Positions 25,301-34,544 of a DNA stretch of 41,802 bases are shown in pieces. Source of the DNA: JBCCSZ01 sp039199225 (GTDB lineage Bacteria; Bacteroidota; Bacteroidia; Chitinophagales; Saprospiraceae); contig JBCCSZ010000019.1 in assembly GCA_039199225.1 (NCBI GenBank), positions 1 through 41,802 of the forward strand, written 5' to 3'. The translations under genes and the position numbers were made by a program. Position 1 is the stretch's first letter, and each line of letters starts with the position of its first letter. A model generated the notes under the pieces. The model made no database searches and was not told where the DNA came from. It saw only the letters and a list, made by a program, of their open reading frames with translations.

Positions 25301-26347
25301 TTAGTGACTCATAACGGCCACAGGCACGCTAAAAGTCGAATCGACATGTGTTTTGATCTGGTCGCGAATGTCTTCGACGCTCAGCCATTCGGAATTTTCG
25401 CCCGAGTTGTAGCGGAAACCTTCCGGAACGGGCGTTGCATCGTAGTGGCGCAGATAATCGGCCCTTCCTCTGCCCAAGTAGGTGAGATTGGCCGGGCAGA
25501 TGACGTAGTAATCGTCTACCTCGATGGTGTGGATCGAATCGGCGATGGTGATCATTTCTTCGTGCAACTTTTCACCGGGACGGATGCCGATGATGGGATG
25601 CTCGCAATCCGGGCCGATGGCCTGTGCAACATCTGTGATTTTGTAGGAAGGAATTTTTGGGACGAAAATCTCACCTCCCATCGCATGTTCGAGCGCAAAA
25701 AGGACCATCTCTACGGCATCGTCCAAGGAGATGTTGAAGCGCGTCATATCGGGATGTGTGATCGGCAGCTCTCCATCTTTTCGTTTTTTGAGGAAAAAAG
25801 GAATAACCGATCCTCTGGAACCGATGACATTGCCATAGCGGACGACCGAGAATTGGAGCTTTCGATTGCCTCTCATATTATTGGCCGCAACAAAGAGTTT
25901 ATCAGAGCAAAGCTTGGTTGCACCATACAGGTTGATTGGGGCAGCTGCTTTATCTGTCGAAAGTGCCACGACTCTCTCCACATTATTGGCCATACAGGCT
26001 TCAATGATGTTTTGAGCGCCAATGATATTTGTCTTGATGAATTCAAACGGATTGTACTCTGCTGCAGGAACTTGCTTGAGGGCGGCCGCATGGACGATGA
26101 TGTCTATACCTTCACAGGCGCGTTTGAAACGCTCGCCATCCCGAACATCGCCTAGCAAAAATCGCAAGCAATTGTATTGAGCGGGAGGGAACATTTGCGC
26201 CATTTCAAACTGCTTCAGTTCATCTCTCGAGTAGATCAGTAATTTCTTGATTTTAGGAAATTTCTGCAGCAGTTTTGCAACCAGGTTTTTCCCGAAAGAG
26301 CCTGTGCCGCCTGTTACCAATATGGATTTACCGTTGAGGTCTAACAT
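25301..26347 (-). CDS. pseB: UDP-N-acetylglucosamine 4,6-dehydratase (inverting)
   Basis: The 348-residue SDR enzyme starts the pseudaminic acid pathway from UDP-GlcNAc. It has the cofactor motif VTGGTGSFGKN at 11-21. The ALSTDKAAAPINLYGATKL segment (128-146) places D132, K133 and Y141 where the inverting FlaA1/PseB dehydratases have their catalytic residues. The 348-residue length fits the short soluble PseB type. It is the first of five contiguous pse genes and follows the wzz gene after a 198-bp gap, in which no terminator is evident. Confidence 0.94.
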   Translation of the reverse strand: MLDLNGKSILVTGGTGSFGKNLVAKLLQKFPKIKKLLIYSRDELKQFEMAQMFPPAQYNCLRFLLGDVRDGERFKRACEGIDIIVHAAALKQVPAAEYNPFEFIKTNIIGAQNIIEACMANNVERVVALSTDKAAAPINLYGATKLCSDKLFVAANNMRGNRKLQFSVVRYGNVIGSRGSVIPFFLKKRKDGELPITHPDMTRFNISLDDAVEMVLFALEHAMGGEIFVPKIPSYKITDVAQAIGPDCEHPIIGIRPGEKLHEEMITIADSIHTIEVDDYYVICPANLTYLGRGRADYLRHYDATPVPEGFRYNSGENSEWLSVEDIRDQIKTHVDSTFSVPVAVMSH

Positions 26348-26545
26348 ACTTTGTGTTTATTTGTAGAATGTACGATTGATGTCAATACTTGTTAGCCCTC
26401 AATGAGCTGGAATTATCGGAAATTGTCATGGAGTGGAAAGCGAAAAGCGTGACGGAAGTTTTTATTGCATTAGGATATTGTATATGTATTTATTGATGAA
26501 AATCCTGGGAAGGGACAGCTGTAAACAGATGAATGCCACTTCGAT

Positions 26546-27640
26546 TTAAGCAGGATGTTGAAAAGGAGTAGATGGTTTTTCCGCTAAGATGTCCAGATAG
26601 ATTTTTCGGAACAACAAGAGAAAAAGTATGATGGCGCAGCCCAGAATGGCACCTTTGATGGTTGCTAAAATGACGGATGGCTGGTAGGGAGCCATTTGAG
26701 GAAGGGTTTTTTCAGCGATGTGAATGATGGGCGTCGAGTTGTACATGTCGATCTCAACTGCTTTGAGCTTTTCGGTAGCATCGAGGTATTGCTCTTTGAG
26801 GAGGGCAACATTTATTTCTAGCCGTTGAATCCTTCGGCTGAGGCTGCGCGAGTGACTGCCCAATTCTTCTTTTTCCTTCATTTGGGCATATTTGTCTTTG
26901 TATCGCAGCAGCTTATTGAACAGCAAATCAAACTCAACTTTCAGCGAATCGCTTTTCATCCGAAGGTGATCCACTGCCTCCTTTTTGGCGTATAAGGTGT
27001 TGTTGATGTATTGCTCCTGCATAACAGTTTGGAGCGTTTCTATGAAGGCCAGTGACAAGTTTTCTGATGGAGAGGAAAAATTGATGGTAATGAATCCCAG
27101 CTTTTTATCGATGGAGGAGCTGACGAAGCCATCCGAAAAATCTCTTTTGGTTGTCGCTGTTTTGCGGACGATGCTGTTGTACACCATCAGCTCTTGGGTG
27201 TTGAAGCTGTCGATCTTCAAATGCTCGAATTGGAAGCCTTGAGGAATGGTGGGATTGATTTCTTCTGGTTTGAAAGAATAGAAGGACTGCAGGTAGTGGT
27301 TGATCATGTAGTCAAAATTGCCATCTATTTTTACCTTGGTGCGCAAGGTAGCTTCCACTGCAGAGCCAGAAGCAGCATAGCGGGCAAATATCTGAGCGGT
27401 CAACGCATTGTCTTTCATATTTTGCCGCGTCTTGACAAAAAATGAAATTCTAACGCCAAAGGTTGGTTTTATTTTACTGTAGGTGATGTAATTGTAAATG
27501 GATAAGGGAAGAGCAGCCAGAATCATTAAGTACCAATACTGCAGAGGTAGTCGAAGGTAGTCTTGTACCTTCAATACCAGATCACGAAGCGAAATTTCAT
27601 CGACTTTCCGCTCGTAAGGCATGTCTTTTTCAGTACTCAT
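26546..27640 (-). CDS. wzz: Wzz-type polysaccharide chain-length determinant
   Basis: The 364-residue protein has two membrane helices at the ends, about residues 33-55 (LQYWYLMILAALPLSIYNYI) and 325-346 (ATIKGAILGCAIILFLLLF). They flank a long periplasmic part with coiled-coil segments (KKEAVDHLRMKSDSLKVEFDLLFNKLLRYKDKY). This is the topology of PCP/Wzz co-polymerases, which set chain length with Wzy. A cytoplasmic kinase domain is absent, so it is PCP1-like. The Bacteroidota members diverge strongly from the enterobacterial type. It lies between the LRR protein gene and pseB. Confidence 0.85.
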   Translation of the reverse strand: MSTEKDMPYERKVDEISLRDLVLKVQDYLRLPLQYWYLMILAALPLSIYNYITYSKIKPTFGVRISFFVKTRQNMKDNALTAQIFARYAASGSAVEATLRTKVKIDGNFDYMINHYLQSFYSFKPEEINPTIPQGFQFEHLKIDSFNTQELMVYNSIVRKTATTKRDFSDGFVSSSIDKKLGFITINFSSPSENLSLAFIETLQTVMQEQYINNTLYAKKEAVDHLRMKSDSLKVEFDLLFNKLLRYKDKYAQMKEKEELGSHSRSLSRRIQRLEINVALLKEQYLDATEKLKAVEIDMYNSTPIIHIAEKTLPQMAPYQPSVILATIKGAILGCAIILFLLLFRKIYLDILAEKPSTPFQHPA

Positions 27641-27772
27641 CTAAAGCGTTTGATCCAGGGTGAATTATTTCCAATTTCCAAGCCATCCAAGGACGACCTC
27701 CTTCCTATTTGCTGGAAGCTCCCTGGAGTGGCTTAAAAAGTGTAACAGTCAATTTCATCACATTAAAGATTT

Positions 27773-29698
27773 TTATCGTACGATGCTAAGGGTCCCTCTG
27801 GCTCCAAAAGAACTCAAACGCGTTTTGATGACGTAGAAGTAAGCACCGTTGGATAAAGTCTGTTCGGTATTCATATAGGTGCCGCGCCAGTTGTTCTGAA
27901 AGGGGGCTTGGCGAAAGACAAGGGTCCCTCTGGAATCGTATACCAAGAATTCGCTCTGTTCCAAATATTCTGGATGCTCATCAAATTCGCGGATGCGGAA
28001 AACATCCTCCTTGCCATCGCCATTGGGTGAAATGAAACCGGGAATGGCATAGGAGGGACGGTCCAGCCCCGGCAGAATTTCCACCTCAACGGTGGTGCGG
28101 CTGCAAGGCAGGGTATCTTGTAGATGGCATATCTGGTATTCAAATTGGGTGGACCCCTCGAAACCCGGGGGCGTGACGAACCTCAGATTGCCGGAATGAC
28201 TTTGCACCAAGTAACCGACCTGTGGCTCAGAAAGCAACTCGACTTCCCATTGGCCCTGCATGGAAACTTCGTCATTGCCCAGTATATTGAGCAAGTAAGC
28301 CTCCTCGCTTTGTACAAAACGGAAAGCATCCCGATGCGCCACCGGTGCAATAAATTTCTCTGCTTCCTCTAGCTTCAATTGAATGTGCGTGGCCGGTGTC
28401 AACAGCTTCAGACCAGGAAAACGCTCATTGACGATTTCACAATAGTAGCTGCCAGCGACATCGTCGCCAGCTTCCTCCAACAACAACATCCCCTCATCTC
28501 CGGCCTGCTGGTAGAGCGAGTCGTCTTTGTACCAACTGTAGCGGTTGCCATCAACCTCCTGATTTTCGGGCGGCGTCAACAGAAGGTCTTGGCCAGTTTC
28601 CAAAATCACTATGGTATCTTTGCCAGCCATCCTTTGGTGGTTGTATTCTGCCAGCATCCGCTTTTCGACGGCCAGGTTTTGGAGGTCTTTGAGGCTCAGT
28701 CGGTTTTGTGCAACCGAAAAATACGCATAAGCGCTGGTCACCTCTTGGTCGAAGGCCCTACTATTTTCCAGCTCATTGTTGTTGAGCAGCAAGGCTGTTA
28801 GCTTTTCGTTGGCAGAAAAGTTGGGAATGGCGCCTTGCAATTGGTTGTGGGCCAAATCTACGAAAACCAACTGCGGGAAAGCTTCAAAGGATGGAATTTC
28901 TCCCTTGAGCTGATTTTTGGATAGGCGCAGCAATCGCAGCGCAGGTGTTCTTTCAAAGGAAGGGAGGCGACCTTCCAGTTGGTTATTGTGAGCAATAAAA
29001 TTTTTGAGCTTTGGTAAATGGTGGAAATCGGGTATGCTACCCGAAATTTGATTGCTGTTGACATAGAGATTCTGCAGCTGAGGCAGGTACTGAAAATCCG
29101 GAATAGGGCCTTCCAAATTGTTGTAGTCTAGCTCAATGGAAACCAGCCGTTGTAGATTGCGAAAGTCGGGTATGTTGCCGTGTAAGTTGTTGGAAGACAA
29201 GTGTAGAACCTTCAGCTTGGGCAAACAATAAAAATTGGGAATGATGCCTTCCAGCTTATTCGAACCAAGCGATAAAAAAGTTAAGCCAGGCAATTGCAAA
29301 TCGGGCAGTATACCCTTGAGCTGGTTGCCTTTCGATTTTTTGGTTGTGCAGTTGGGATCGCCATCGAGGTCCAAGCACTTTACACATTTTTTTTCGTCCA
29401 ACACTACGCCATACCACTGATCTATCGGCTTATCCAACTCCCACTTATTTCTCCAGGAAGGGCCACCTGTCCGCGCATAAAAATCGACCAATTCCAACGA
29501 GTCTGCCGTTCGGTTGCATTTGCAGGAATTTGGTGGAACTGTTCGTGCTGCAAGGCTGGACCACAGCGGCATACTGTCTTGTCTAGCTTGAAAGGTAGCG
29601 AGTAGGAATATTCCTAAAGAAGTTACGATTAGCACATTGATCTTATGAGCAAAGTAGAGCATTTTCTTCGAGTTTAATTTTTCATTGATCATGGTCAT
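27773..29698 (-). CDS. Secreted leucine-rich-repeat protein with T9SS type B sorting domain
   Basis: The 641-residue protein has an N-terminal signal (about 18-38). A Cys-rich capping region (58-118) resembles plant LRR caps (TGGPSWRNKW...W). Eight leucine-rich repeats cover about 131-318, seven of them with the GxIPxF ending. Most units are exactly 23 residues long, for example from YCLPKLKVLHLSSNN on. An Ig-like domain (360-445, W389 and C420), a second beta-rich domain (451-540) and a C-terminal CHU_C-type sorting domain (553-641) follow. The last begins PGFISPNGDGKEDVFRI and ends LSNGAYFYVIKTRL. Export through T9SS and attachment at the surface are therefore expected. The gene lies inside the glycan cluster between a glycosyltransferase gene and wzz. 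Confidence 0.92.
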   Translation of the reverse strand: MTMINEKLNSKKMLYFAHKINVLIVTSLGIFLLATFQARQDSMPLWSSLAARTVPPNSCKCNRTADSLELVDFYARTGGPSWRNKWELDKPIDQWYGVVLDEKKCVKCLDLDGDPNCTTKKSKGNQLKGILPDLQLPGLTFLSLGSNKLEGIIPNFYCLPKLKVLHLSSNNLHGNIPDFRNLQRLVSIELDYNNLEGPIPDFQYLPQLQNLYVNSNQISGSIPDFHHLPKLKNFIAHNNQLEGRLPSFERTPALRLLRLSKNQLKGEIPSFEAFPQLVFVDLAHNQLQGAIPNFSANEKLTALLLNNNELENSRAFDQEVTSAYAYFSVAQNRLSLKDLQNLAVEKRMLAEYNHQRMAGKDTIVILETGQDLLLTPPENQEVDGNRYSWYKDDSLYQQAGDEGMLLLEEAGDDVAGSYYCEIVNERFPGLKLLTPATHIQLKLEEAEKFIAPVAHRDAFRFVQSEEAYLLNILGNDEVSMQGQWEVELLSEPQVGYLVQSHSGNLRFVTPPGFEGSTQFEYQICHLQDTLPCSRTTVEVEILPGLDRPSYAIPGFISPNGDGKEDVFRIREFDEHPEYLEQSEFLVYDSRGTLVFRQAPFQNNWRGTYMNTEQTLSNGAYFYVIKTRLSSFGARGTLSIVR

Positions 29699-29824
29699 GC
29701 ATACTTCTAATAGCTTATTTTACAGAGATGCTGTAACAGCACCTTTTGATTTAAATTATTTTCAATGGTTTGACGACGCCCGATCGTTTGACCAGACGTC
29801 GTGTTTTATTCTATCAATATTGTA

Positions 29825-31027
29825 TCACTTGGCCATAGCAGCCATGGACTGCGGAGGATTGGCAACTTTGGTTTTGATCGACTGTACCTGCAAGGAATGC
29901 TTGAGCGACAGCGAAGTGACAGTTGCTTCCTTGCCTTCTATGAGGTTGCCGTACTTCATGGCGATGTGTTTCCACAGATACGCTTTTTCTGCATAGGCCC
30001 GCATTTGCTTGGCGTTGGTGCGCAGGGGAAATTTCTGGATGTTTTGTACGGTTTTGTACAAGTCCGTGACGCTGCTAAAGTACATTGCCTGGTTGTTGGT
30101 TGTCACCCGATTGTAGATGACGTCAAAGGACAGGACGGGTAAGCCCAGGTACATGGCTTCCACCAGAGAGGGGTTGGTACCTCCTGCACTGTGGCCATGC
30201 ACATATAGGCTGGCATTGGAGCGCAAGAGGTTTAGCTGACTTGGTGTATATATAGGATCATACAAGTGAATATTTTTGCATTTACCGTATTTGGCTTTGA
30301 GCGATTTTCCATAGTTGCTGTTGTCCCAGTTGCCGACGATGACCAGCGTTTTATCTGGCACATTGGCAAAGGCTTCCAGGATCATATGCAGGTTGTTTTC
30401 CGGCTCGATTCGGGCTACCTTAAAGGCATAAGGCTTACCCAAAAACGGATAAGTGTTGAAGTCTTCTTTTTGAGCTTTTACCGGGCTGTTGTGATCGGCA
30501 CCATATTCGATCAATCGGCTATCGATTTGGTAGCGGATTTTGGCGTACTCTTTCAAAATGCGATTGTCTGTAACGATTTCATCAGCATATTTACAAGCCA
30601 TCCGCTCGCTGATTAACAAAAACAGCCGGGCAAATTTGTTCCATTTCGGACGCCGCCACTCTAAGCCATCGATGTTGACGATGATTTTTTTGGTGGAAAA
30701 TAGTTTTATCAAAGGCAAAAATAGGCAGGCCGATACGCCGAGAATCAATAAGACCTCACAGTGACGAATGGCGTGTAGGGTAGACCACAGGTCGTACAAG
30801 ATGCTTTGGAGGCCATTGGCTTTGAGTGGAATATAGTGTAAGTTTGCGCCTTTCCAGGAAGTCATTCTTTCTTTCTCGCTATAGGCTTTTTCACTGCAGT
30901 AGACAGTAATATCAAAACGGTTATTGAGTTTGGGAATCAGTTGATGAACAAGCGTTTCAAATCCTCCATATTTAGCAGGAACCCCAACGGTTCCGATGAT
31001 ACCGAGTTTTAATTTTTGTGTTTTCAT
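29825..31027 (-). CDS. DUF1972/GT4 glycosyltransferase (rhamnosyltransferase-like)
   Basis: The 400-residue protein begins KLGIIGTVGVPAKYGGFETLVHQLIPKL. This is the signature of DUF1972 (PF09314), the N-terminal domain of rhamnosyltransferase-like GT4 enzymes. The C-terminal part has YAFKVARIEPENNLHMILEAFAN and HGHSAGGTNPSLVEAMYLGLPVLSFD, the donor-binding region with its Glu. It is the second gene of the cluster, directly after the WecA-like gene. It probably adds the second sugar to the undecaprenyl-linked primer. Donor unknown; rhamnose is only the family precedent. Confidence 0.9.
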   Translation of the reverse strand: MKTQKLKLGIIGTVGVPAKYGGFETLVHQLIPKLNNRFDITVYCSEKAYSEKERMTSWKGANLHYIPLKANGLQSILYDLWSTLHAIRHCEVLLILGVSACLFLPLIKLFSTKKIIVNIDGLEWRRPKWNKFARLFLLISERMACKYADEIVTDNRILKEYAKIRYQIDSRLIEYGADHNSPVKAQKEDFNTYPFLGKPYAFKVARIEPENNLHMILEAFANVPDKTLVIVGNWDNSNYGKSLKAKYGKCKNIHLYDPIYTPSQLNLLRSNASLYVHGHSAGGTNPSLVEAMYLGLPVLSFDVIYNRVTTNNQAMYFSSVTDLYKTVQNIQKFPLRTNAKQMRAYAEKAYLWKHIAMKYGNLIEGKEATVTSLSLKHSLQVQSIKTKVANPPQSMAAMAK

Positions 31028-31086
31028 GTTTATCTGTATTTTCCAGCTATGGGTAAAAGTTGAATTGGTTTAAAATACTTTTTGAA

Positions 31087-32160
31087 TTATTTAATAGGTT
31101 CTTTATAGGAAACAGAAGTCGTGCTGTCTTTCTTTACATTCAGCCAGGTGACAAGACCAGCCATCATACCGATCATACACAAAGACAGTATGGCGACGGA
31201 TGACAACCAGGAGTTGAGCTGCAGTAGGGAAAATGCTAACCCGATCATAGCGATGTTGAATGTGATCAGGATCAGGCAAGTTTTTACAGAGCCACAGCCA
31301 CCTTTTTGAAATAAGTGATGTATGTGAGAACGGTCGGCCTCAAATGGCGAGCGACCCTTCAGTATTCTACGGATGAAAACCCTCCCCAAATCGAAGACAG
31401 GAATGAGGATGATGCTGTAAATGAGTGGGATCAGTGCTAGGGGTGATTCGAATACAGGGGGCTGTAGCTTTAGGCAGACCAAGCTAAAGATGCCCGTCAT
31501 CAATCCGATCAGCATAGAGCCGGTATCGCCCATGAATATTCTAGCCTTGTAAAAGTTGAAACGTAGGAAGGCCAGTAAGGCACCTGCCAAAGAGAAGCAG
31601 ATCAGACTGAGGTTCGTATGCCCGTGAAAGAGAAAAATGCCACCGAACGTGACAGAAACGATGAGTCCGAGACTTCCTGCCAAACCATCGATCCCGTCGA
31701 TGAGGTTGTAGGCATTGATCAACAGAATTAAAAATCCGCTGGTCAGTACGTAATGTAAACTAGGCGCTGCCATGCCCGCGAATGTCAGATCGACAATGCC
31801 GATGGTGTTGAATCCTGCCTGGTGTAAAATACTGACAACGACCCATTGAAAAAAGAGCTTTTGCTTTGCAGAAATGCCAATTAGGTCGTCTTTGATGCCG
31901 ATGAGTACCAGCATGATGGAAGCGACGGTCAGAAATTTCACATTTACCTGAAAATCGAATTCGATAAAAAGCAATAGGGCAATTAAAAAGCCCATAAAAA
32001 TTCCGATGCCCCCTAGGGCGGGAATAGGTGCAGCATGCGTTTTTCTACCTCCTGGCAAGTCAAATATTTTCTTGCGCTCTGCGATGTTGATGATAGACGG
32101 TATTAGCAAGTATGTTATGCCAAACGCACAGGTCATGGATAGGCCAATCAGACTATTCAT
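31087..32160 (-). CDS. wecA: WecA-like undecaprenyl-phosphate sugar-1-phosphate transferase
   Basis: The 357-residue protein has about ten to eleven membrane helices and all polyprenyl-phosphate transferase (PF00953) motifs. These are GGRKTHAAPIPALGG at 37-51, IKDDLIGIS at 89-97 with the Asp pair, NAYNLIDGIDGLAG at 149-162, FMGDTGSM at 209-216 and DRSHIHHLF at 276-284. The HIHH loop is the WecA-type sugar-specificity segment. It would start the repeat unit by moving a HexNAc-1-phosphate to undecaprenyl phosphate. It is the first gene of the cluster, so its promoter should lie in 32161-32440. Confidence 0.92.
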   Translation of the reverse strand: MNSLIGLSMTCAFGITYLLIPSIINIAERKKIFDLPGGRKTHAAPIPALGGIGIFMGFLIALLLFIEFDFQVNVKFLTVASIMLVLIGIKDDLIGISAKQKLFFQWVVVSILHQAGFNTIGIVDLTFAGMAAPSLHYVLTSGFLILLINAYNLIDGIDGLAGSLGLIVSVTFGGIFLFHGHTNLSLICFSLAGALLAFLRFNFYKARIFMGDTGSMLIGLMTGIFSLVCLKLQPPVFESPLALIPLIYSIILIPVFDLGRVFIRRILKGRSPFEADRSHIHHLFQKGGCGSVKTCLILITFNIAMIGLAFSLLQLNSWLSSVAILSLCMIGMMAGLVTWLNVKKDSTTSVSYKEPIK

Positions 32161-32442
32161 TTGATTCTTGTTTAAATCTTTTCAATGGCTGTCATTGCAT
32201 TCCATTGAGGTGTACAATAGTATTGGGACGAGGGGAGGGGAGAAGATTTAGAACCAAAGAAAACTGGGGAGATAACCTAAGGGAAGGGTGTTTCGATTAA
32301 ATGTTTTCTTATGAGGAGGATTTTGCTAAACCCGATTCAAAGGTGCTTTTTATTGTGTAAGGATGTGCTCAGTGATCTCAAATTGTGTGACGAATTTTTT
32401 TGAAGCATTACAATTTTATCTATGTATTTTAGGGCTTTCAAA
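32161..32442. other. Leader region of the glycan cluster
   Basis: This intergenic stretch separates wecA from the histidine-kinase terminator and should contain the cluster promoter. I find only weak matches to TAnnTTTG on the minus strand, for example TTTCTTTG near 32264 and CACCTTTG near 32340. Neither has a well-placed TTG. A segment at 32339-32353 (AAAGGTGC plus a T-run) is an inverted copy of half of the terminator at 32443-32477 and could pair with it over about 90 bases. No coding potential is convincing. Confidence 0.45.
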
Positions 32443-32477
32443 TAAAAAAGCACCTTTCTGACAGTGCAAAAAGGCGC
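32443..32477 (-). terminator. Rho-independent terminator of the histidine-kinase gene
   Basis: On the minus strand GCGCCTTT (32477-32470) pairs with AAAGGTGC (32457-32450), with one G-T pair, around a 12-nt loop. A run of six T follows (32449-32444). It lies 65 bases after the kinase stop and ahead of wecA, so it separates the two transcripts. Confidence 0.75.
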
Positions 32478-32541
32478 AGGGTAAATATTACCATAAAGGT
32501 AGAGTGACTTATATCTACAGGTCTCTTGAACGGTCATTCAC

Positions 32542-33954
32542 TTAAGCTGCGGAAATCTTCACTTTTGTTTTGATAGCTTTACTTTCAGGGATTTTAGGAA
32601 TGGTGAAGTAAAAGGTCGTGCCTTCTCCTTCTTCTGAGGCCAGCCATATCTCGCCTTTCATAGATTCGACGATTTTCTTGCAAGTAGCCAGTCCAATGCC
32701 TGTGCCTTCATACTCGGCCTGCGAATGTAAGCGCGTAAACACATCGAATATTTTGGACTGCGACTCCAATGGAATACCGATGCCATTATCAGCAATACTG
32801 ATGGTATGCATGTGTCCTTCAGTTTGGATACTGATCTTGACAATTGGCCGCCGGTTGGGATGTTGAAACTTGATGGCATTGCTAATGAGGTTTTGAAACA
32901 ACTGCATGCTCAAGGTCGGATTGCCGATGATGACTGGAAAATCTCCTTCCACAACAATAGAGGCAGATTTCTCCTTGATGCTAAATGCCAAATTATTTTG
33001 AACGATGATCAAGATGTCGTTTAGGTCGACTTCCTTGAAAGTGGACTCGTGATTGGAAAGCCGGGAGTATTGCAACAGGTCTTCGAGCAGGCGTTGCATC
33101 CGTTCGGTGCCATCCATGACGTAGTGCATGAATTCTTCGTTGGCGCCCGTAAGGTCTCCTTTCAGGTTCTTATGCAGCAATTGAGTGTACATCCTGATCA
33201 TACGCAGCGGTTCTTTTAAATCGTGAGAGGCCGCATAGGTGAAATGTTCCAGATTCTTGTTCACCTTCTTCAGTTCTTCCTGGCTTTGCTTCAATTCCTT
33301 CGCCTGATTGGCCAATTCGTTCTTTTGATGGATTAACTGCCATTCGTTTTGTCGAAGTTGATTGACGATTTGAAACTCTCCCTTCGCGAAGAGATAGACA
33401 ATCAGGGTGAAGACGCCGAACATCAGCATCCAACTGACCATAAAATAATCTGCTGGATAGTCTTTGATTTGATCCCGGAAAGAATTCGGCATGCTGGTCT
33501 CTAATTGATACAGGTGAACGACAAATATCTCCAAGGCCACCAGCCAAAGCAGACCATATATTCGGCCGGCAAACAGAAAGGCTAGAAATGGAATGGAACC
33601 CATCCACAGCAGATTATCCGAATACAGACCACCACTTTTGTAGGTCATGGGAGCCAATGCAAAGAAAAAGACCGCACAGAGGAAATTACCAGATACGGAC
33701 AGACTGCCATAATACTTGAAGATGTAGATCATCGAAAAGGCAGCCACCATAGGAACATAAACGGGCAGTTCGTTGTGTGGGTCGAGGACAAGCTTGGCGT
33801 AAATGTAGAATATGGAAAAGCACAGAATCAAAAGGTGGACTCTGGTAAGTACAACAGCCTTTTGATAGAGGTATTCTGATCCGGTTAGTTTCAGTGGAAC
33901 CGTCAGATCGTACCAATATTGTAGTATCGAATTCGCAGTTTTAGGCATTCTCAT
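32542..33954 (-). CDS. Membrane-bound sensor histidine kinase
   Basis: The 470-residue protein has about six membrane helices in residues 36-190, then a coiled coil (195-238) rich in Gln and Glu. The HisKA dimerisation helix follows, with FTYAASHDLKEPLRMI and the phospho-acceptor H244. The HATPase_c domain has the N box LFQNLISNAIKF, the G1 box ADNGIGIP and the G2 box GTGIGLATCKKI. The domain type is the bacteriophytochrome-like kinase class common in Bacteroidota. No response regulator or receiver domain is adjacent, so it is an orphan here. Its closeness to the glycan cluster makes a link possible but unproven. Confidence 0.93.
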   Translation of the reverse strand: MRMPKTANSILQYWYDLTVPLKLTGSEYLYQKAVVLTRVHLLILCFSIFYIYAKLVLDPHNELPVYVPMVAAFSMIYIFKYYGSLSVSGNFLCAVFFFALAPMTYKSGGLYSDNLLWMGSIPFLAFLFAGRIYGLLWLVALEIFVVHLYQLETSMPNSFRDQIKDYPADYFMVSWMLMFGVFTLIVYLFAKGEFQIVNQLRQNEWQLIHQKNELANQAKELKQSQEELKKVNKNLEHFTYAASHDLKEPLRMIRMYTQLLHKNLKGDLTGANEEFMHYVMDGTERMQRLLEDLLQYSRLSNHESTFKEVDLNDILIIVQNNLAFSIKEKSASIVVEGDFPVIIGNPTLSMQLFQNLISNAIKFQHPNRRPIVKISIQTEGHMHTISIADNGIGIPLESQSKIFDVFTRLHSQAEYEGTGIGLATCKKIVESMKGEIWLASEEGEGTTFYFTIPKIPESKAIKTKVKISAA

Positions 33955-34544
33955 TTGTTCAGGATTGACAATTTGCTCTTCGGGGGTCGCTTTTGTAAAG
34001 AAGCTCCCTTATGGGTATTTGAAAGTTGAAAAACTGCGTAGTCTTACTCGTTTTGAAAGAGAAGGTTATAGCTTATAGGGACGGCTTTAAAGAATTGTTT
34101 TTGATTTCTGTGAAGTATACTGCACAACAACCGCATCAAATTATATGCCAAGTAATAGTAATGAGAAGCCATATAATAAGTGTTTGACGTAAAGGTTAAT
34201 AGGTTAATACTTTAAGCAGTAGACCTATTGTTCCGTGTAGTAAAACAATTTAAATGCGGCTCTAAGAATCTAACCCAAAATGACCTATAATTGTTCTAAA
34301 ACCTCCTTTTCATCTGATCCACTGTATCTGTCTAAAAAGGAGACCTTACTTATCGTGCGGACGCCGTTTGTCTTTCCCTAAAGTAAATGGTTTACAGTCA
34401 TTTAATGGTTTGTCGGAAAATACTGCTGTAGGGTGATGGCCAACTGGCCTTTGCTGGCATAGTTTTTTCGCTTCTTAAGGCATCCTTCTCCAAAATTGTC
34501 AACAACGAATACGACTACCTTCCTCTTTGATAGCACCTGATCCA
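33955..34544. other. Divergent intergenic region (kinase / GT39)
   Basis: This 590-bp region has no credible gene. It must carry start signals for the leftward kinase gene and the rightward GT39 gene, but I could not identify a convincing -33/-7 pair. An 8-bp tandem repeat, GGTTAATA twice, lies at 34194-34209. Nothing else stands out. Confidence 0.45.

Noticed and set aside
29773..29802. ACGACG/CGTCGT inverted repeat between the DUF1972 transferase and the LRR gene, as an intra-cluster terminator.
   Set aside because: The stem has only 6 bp with an 18-nt loop, and the minus strand, which is the transcribed direction, lacks a T-run after it.
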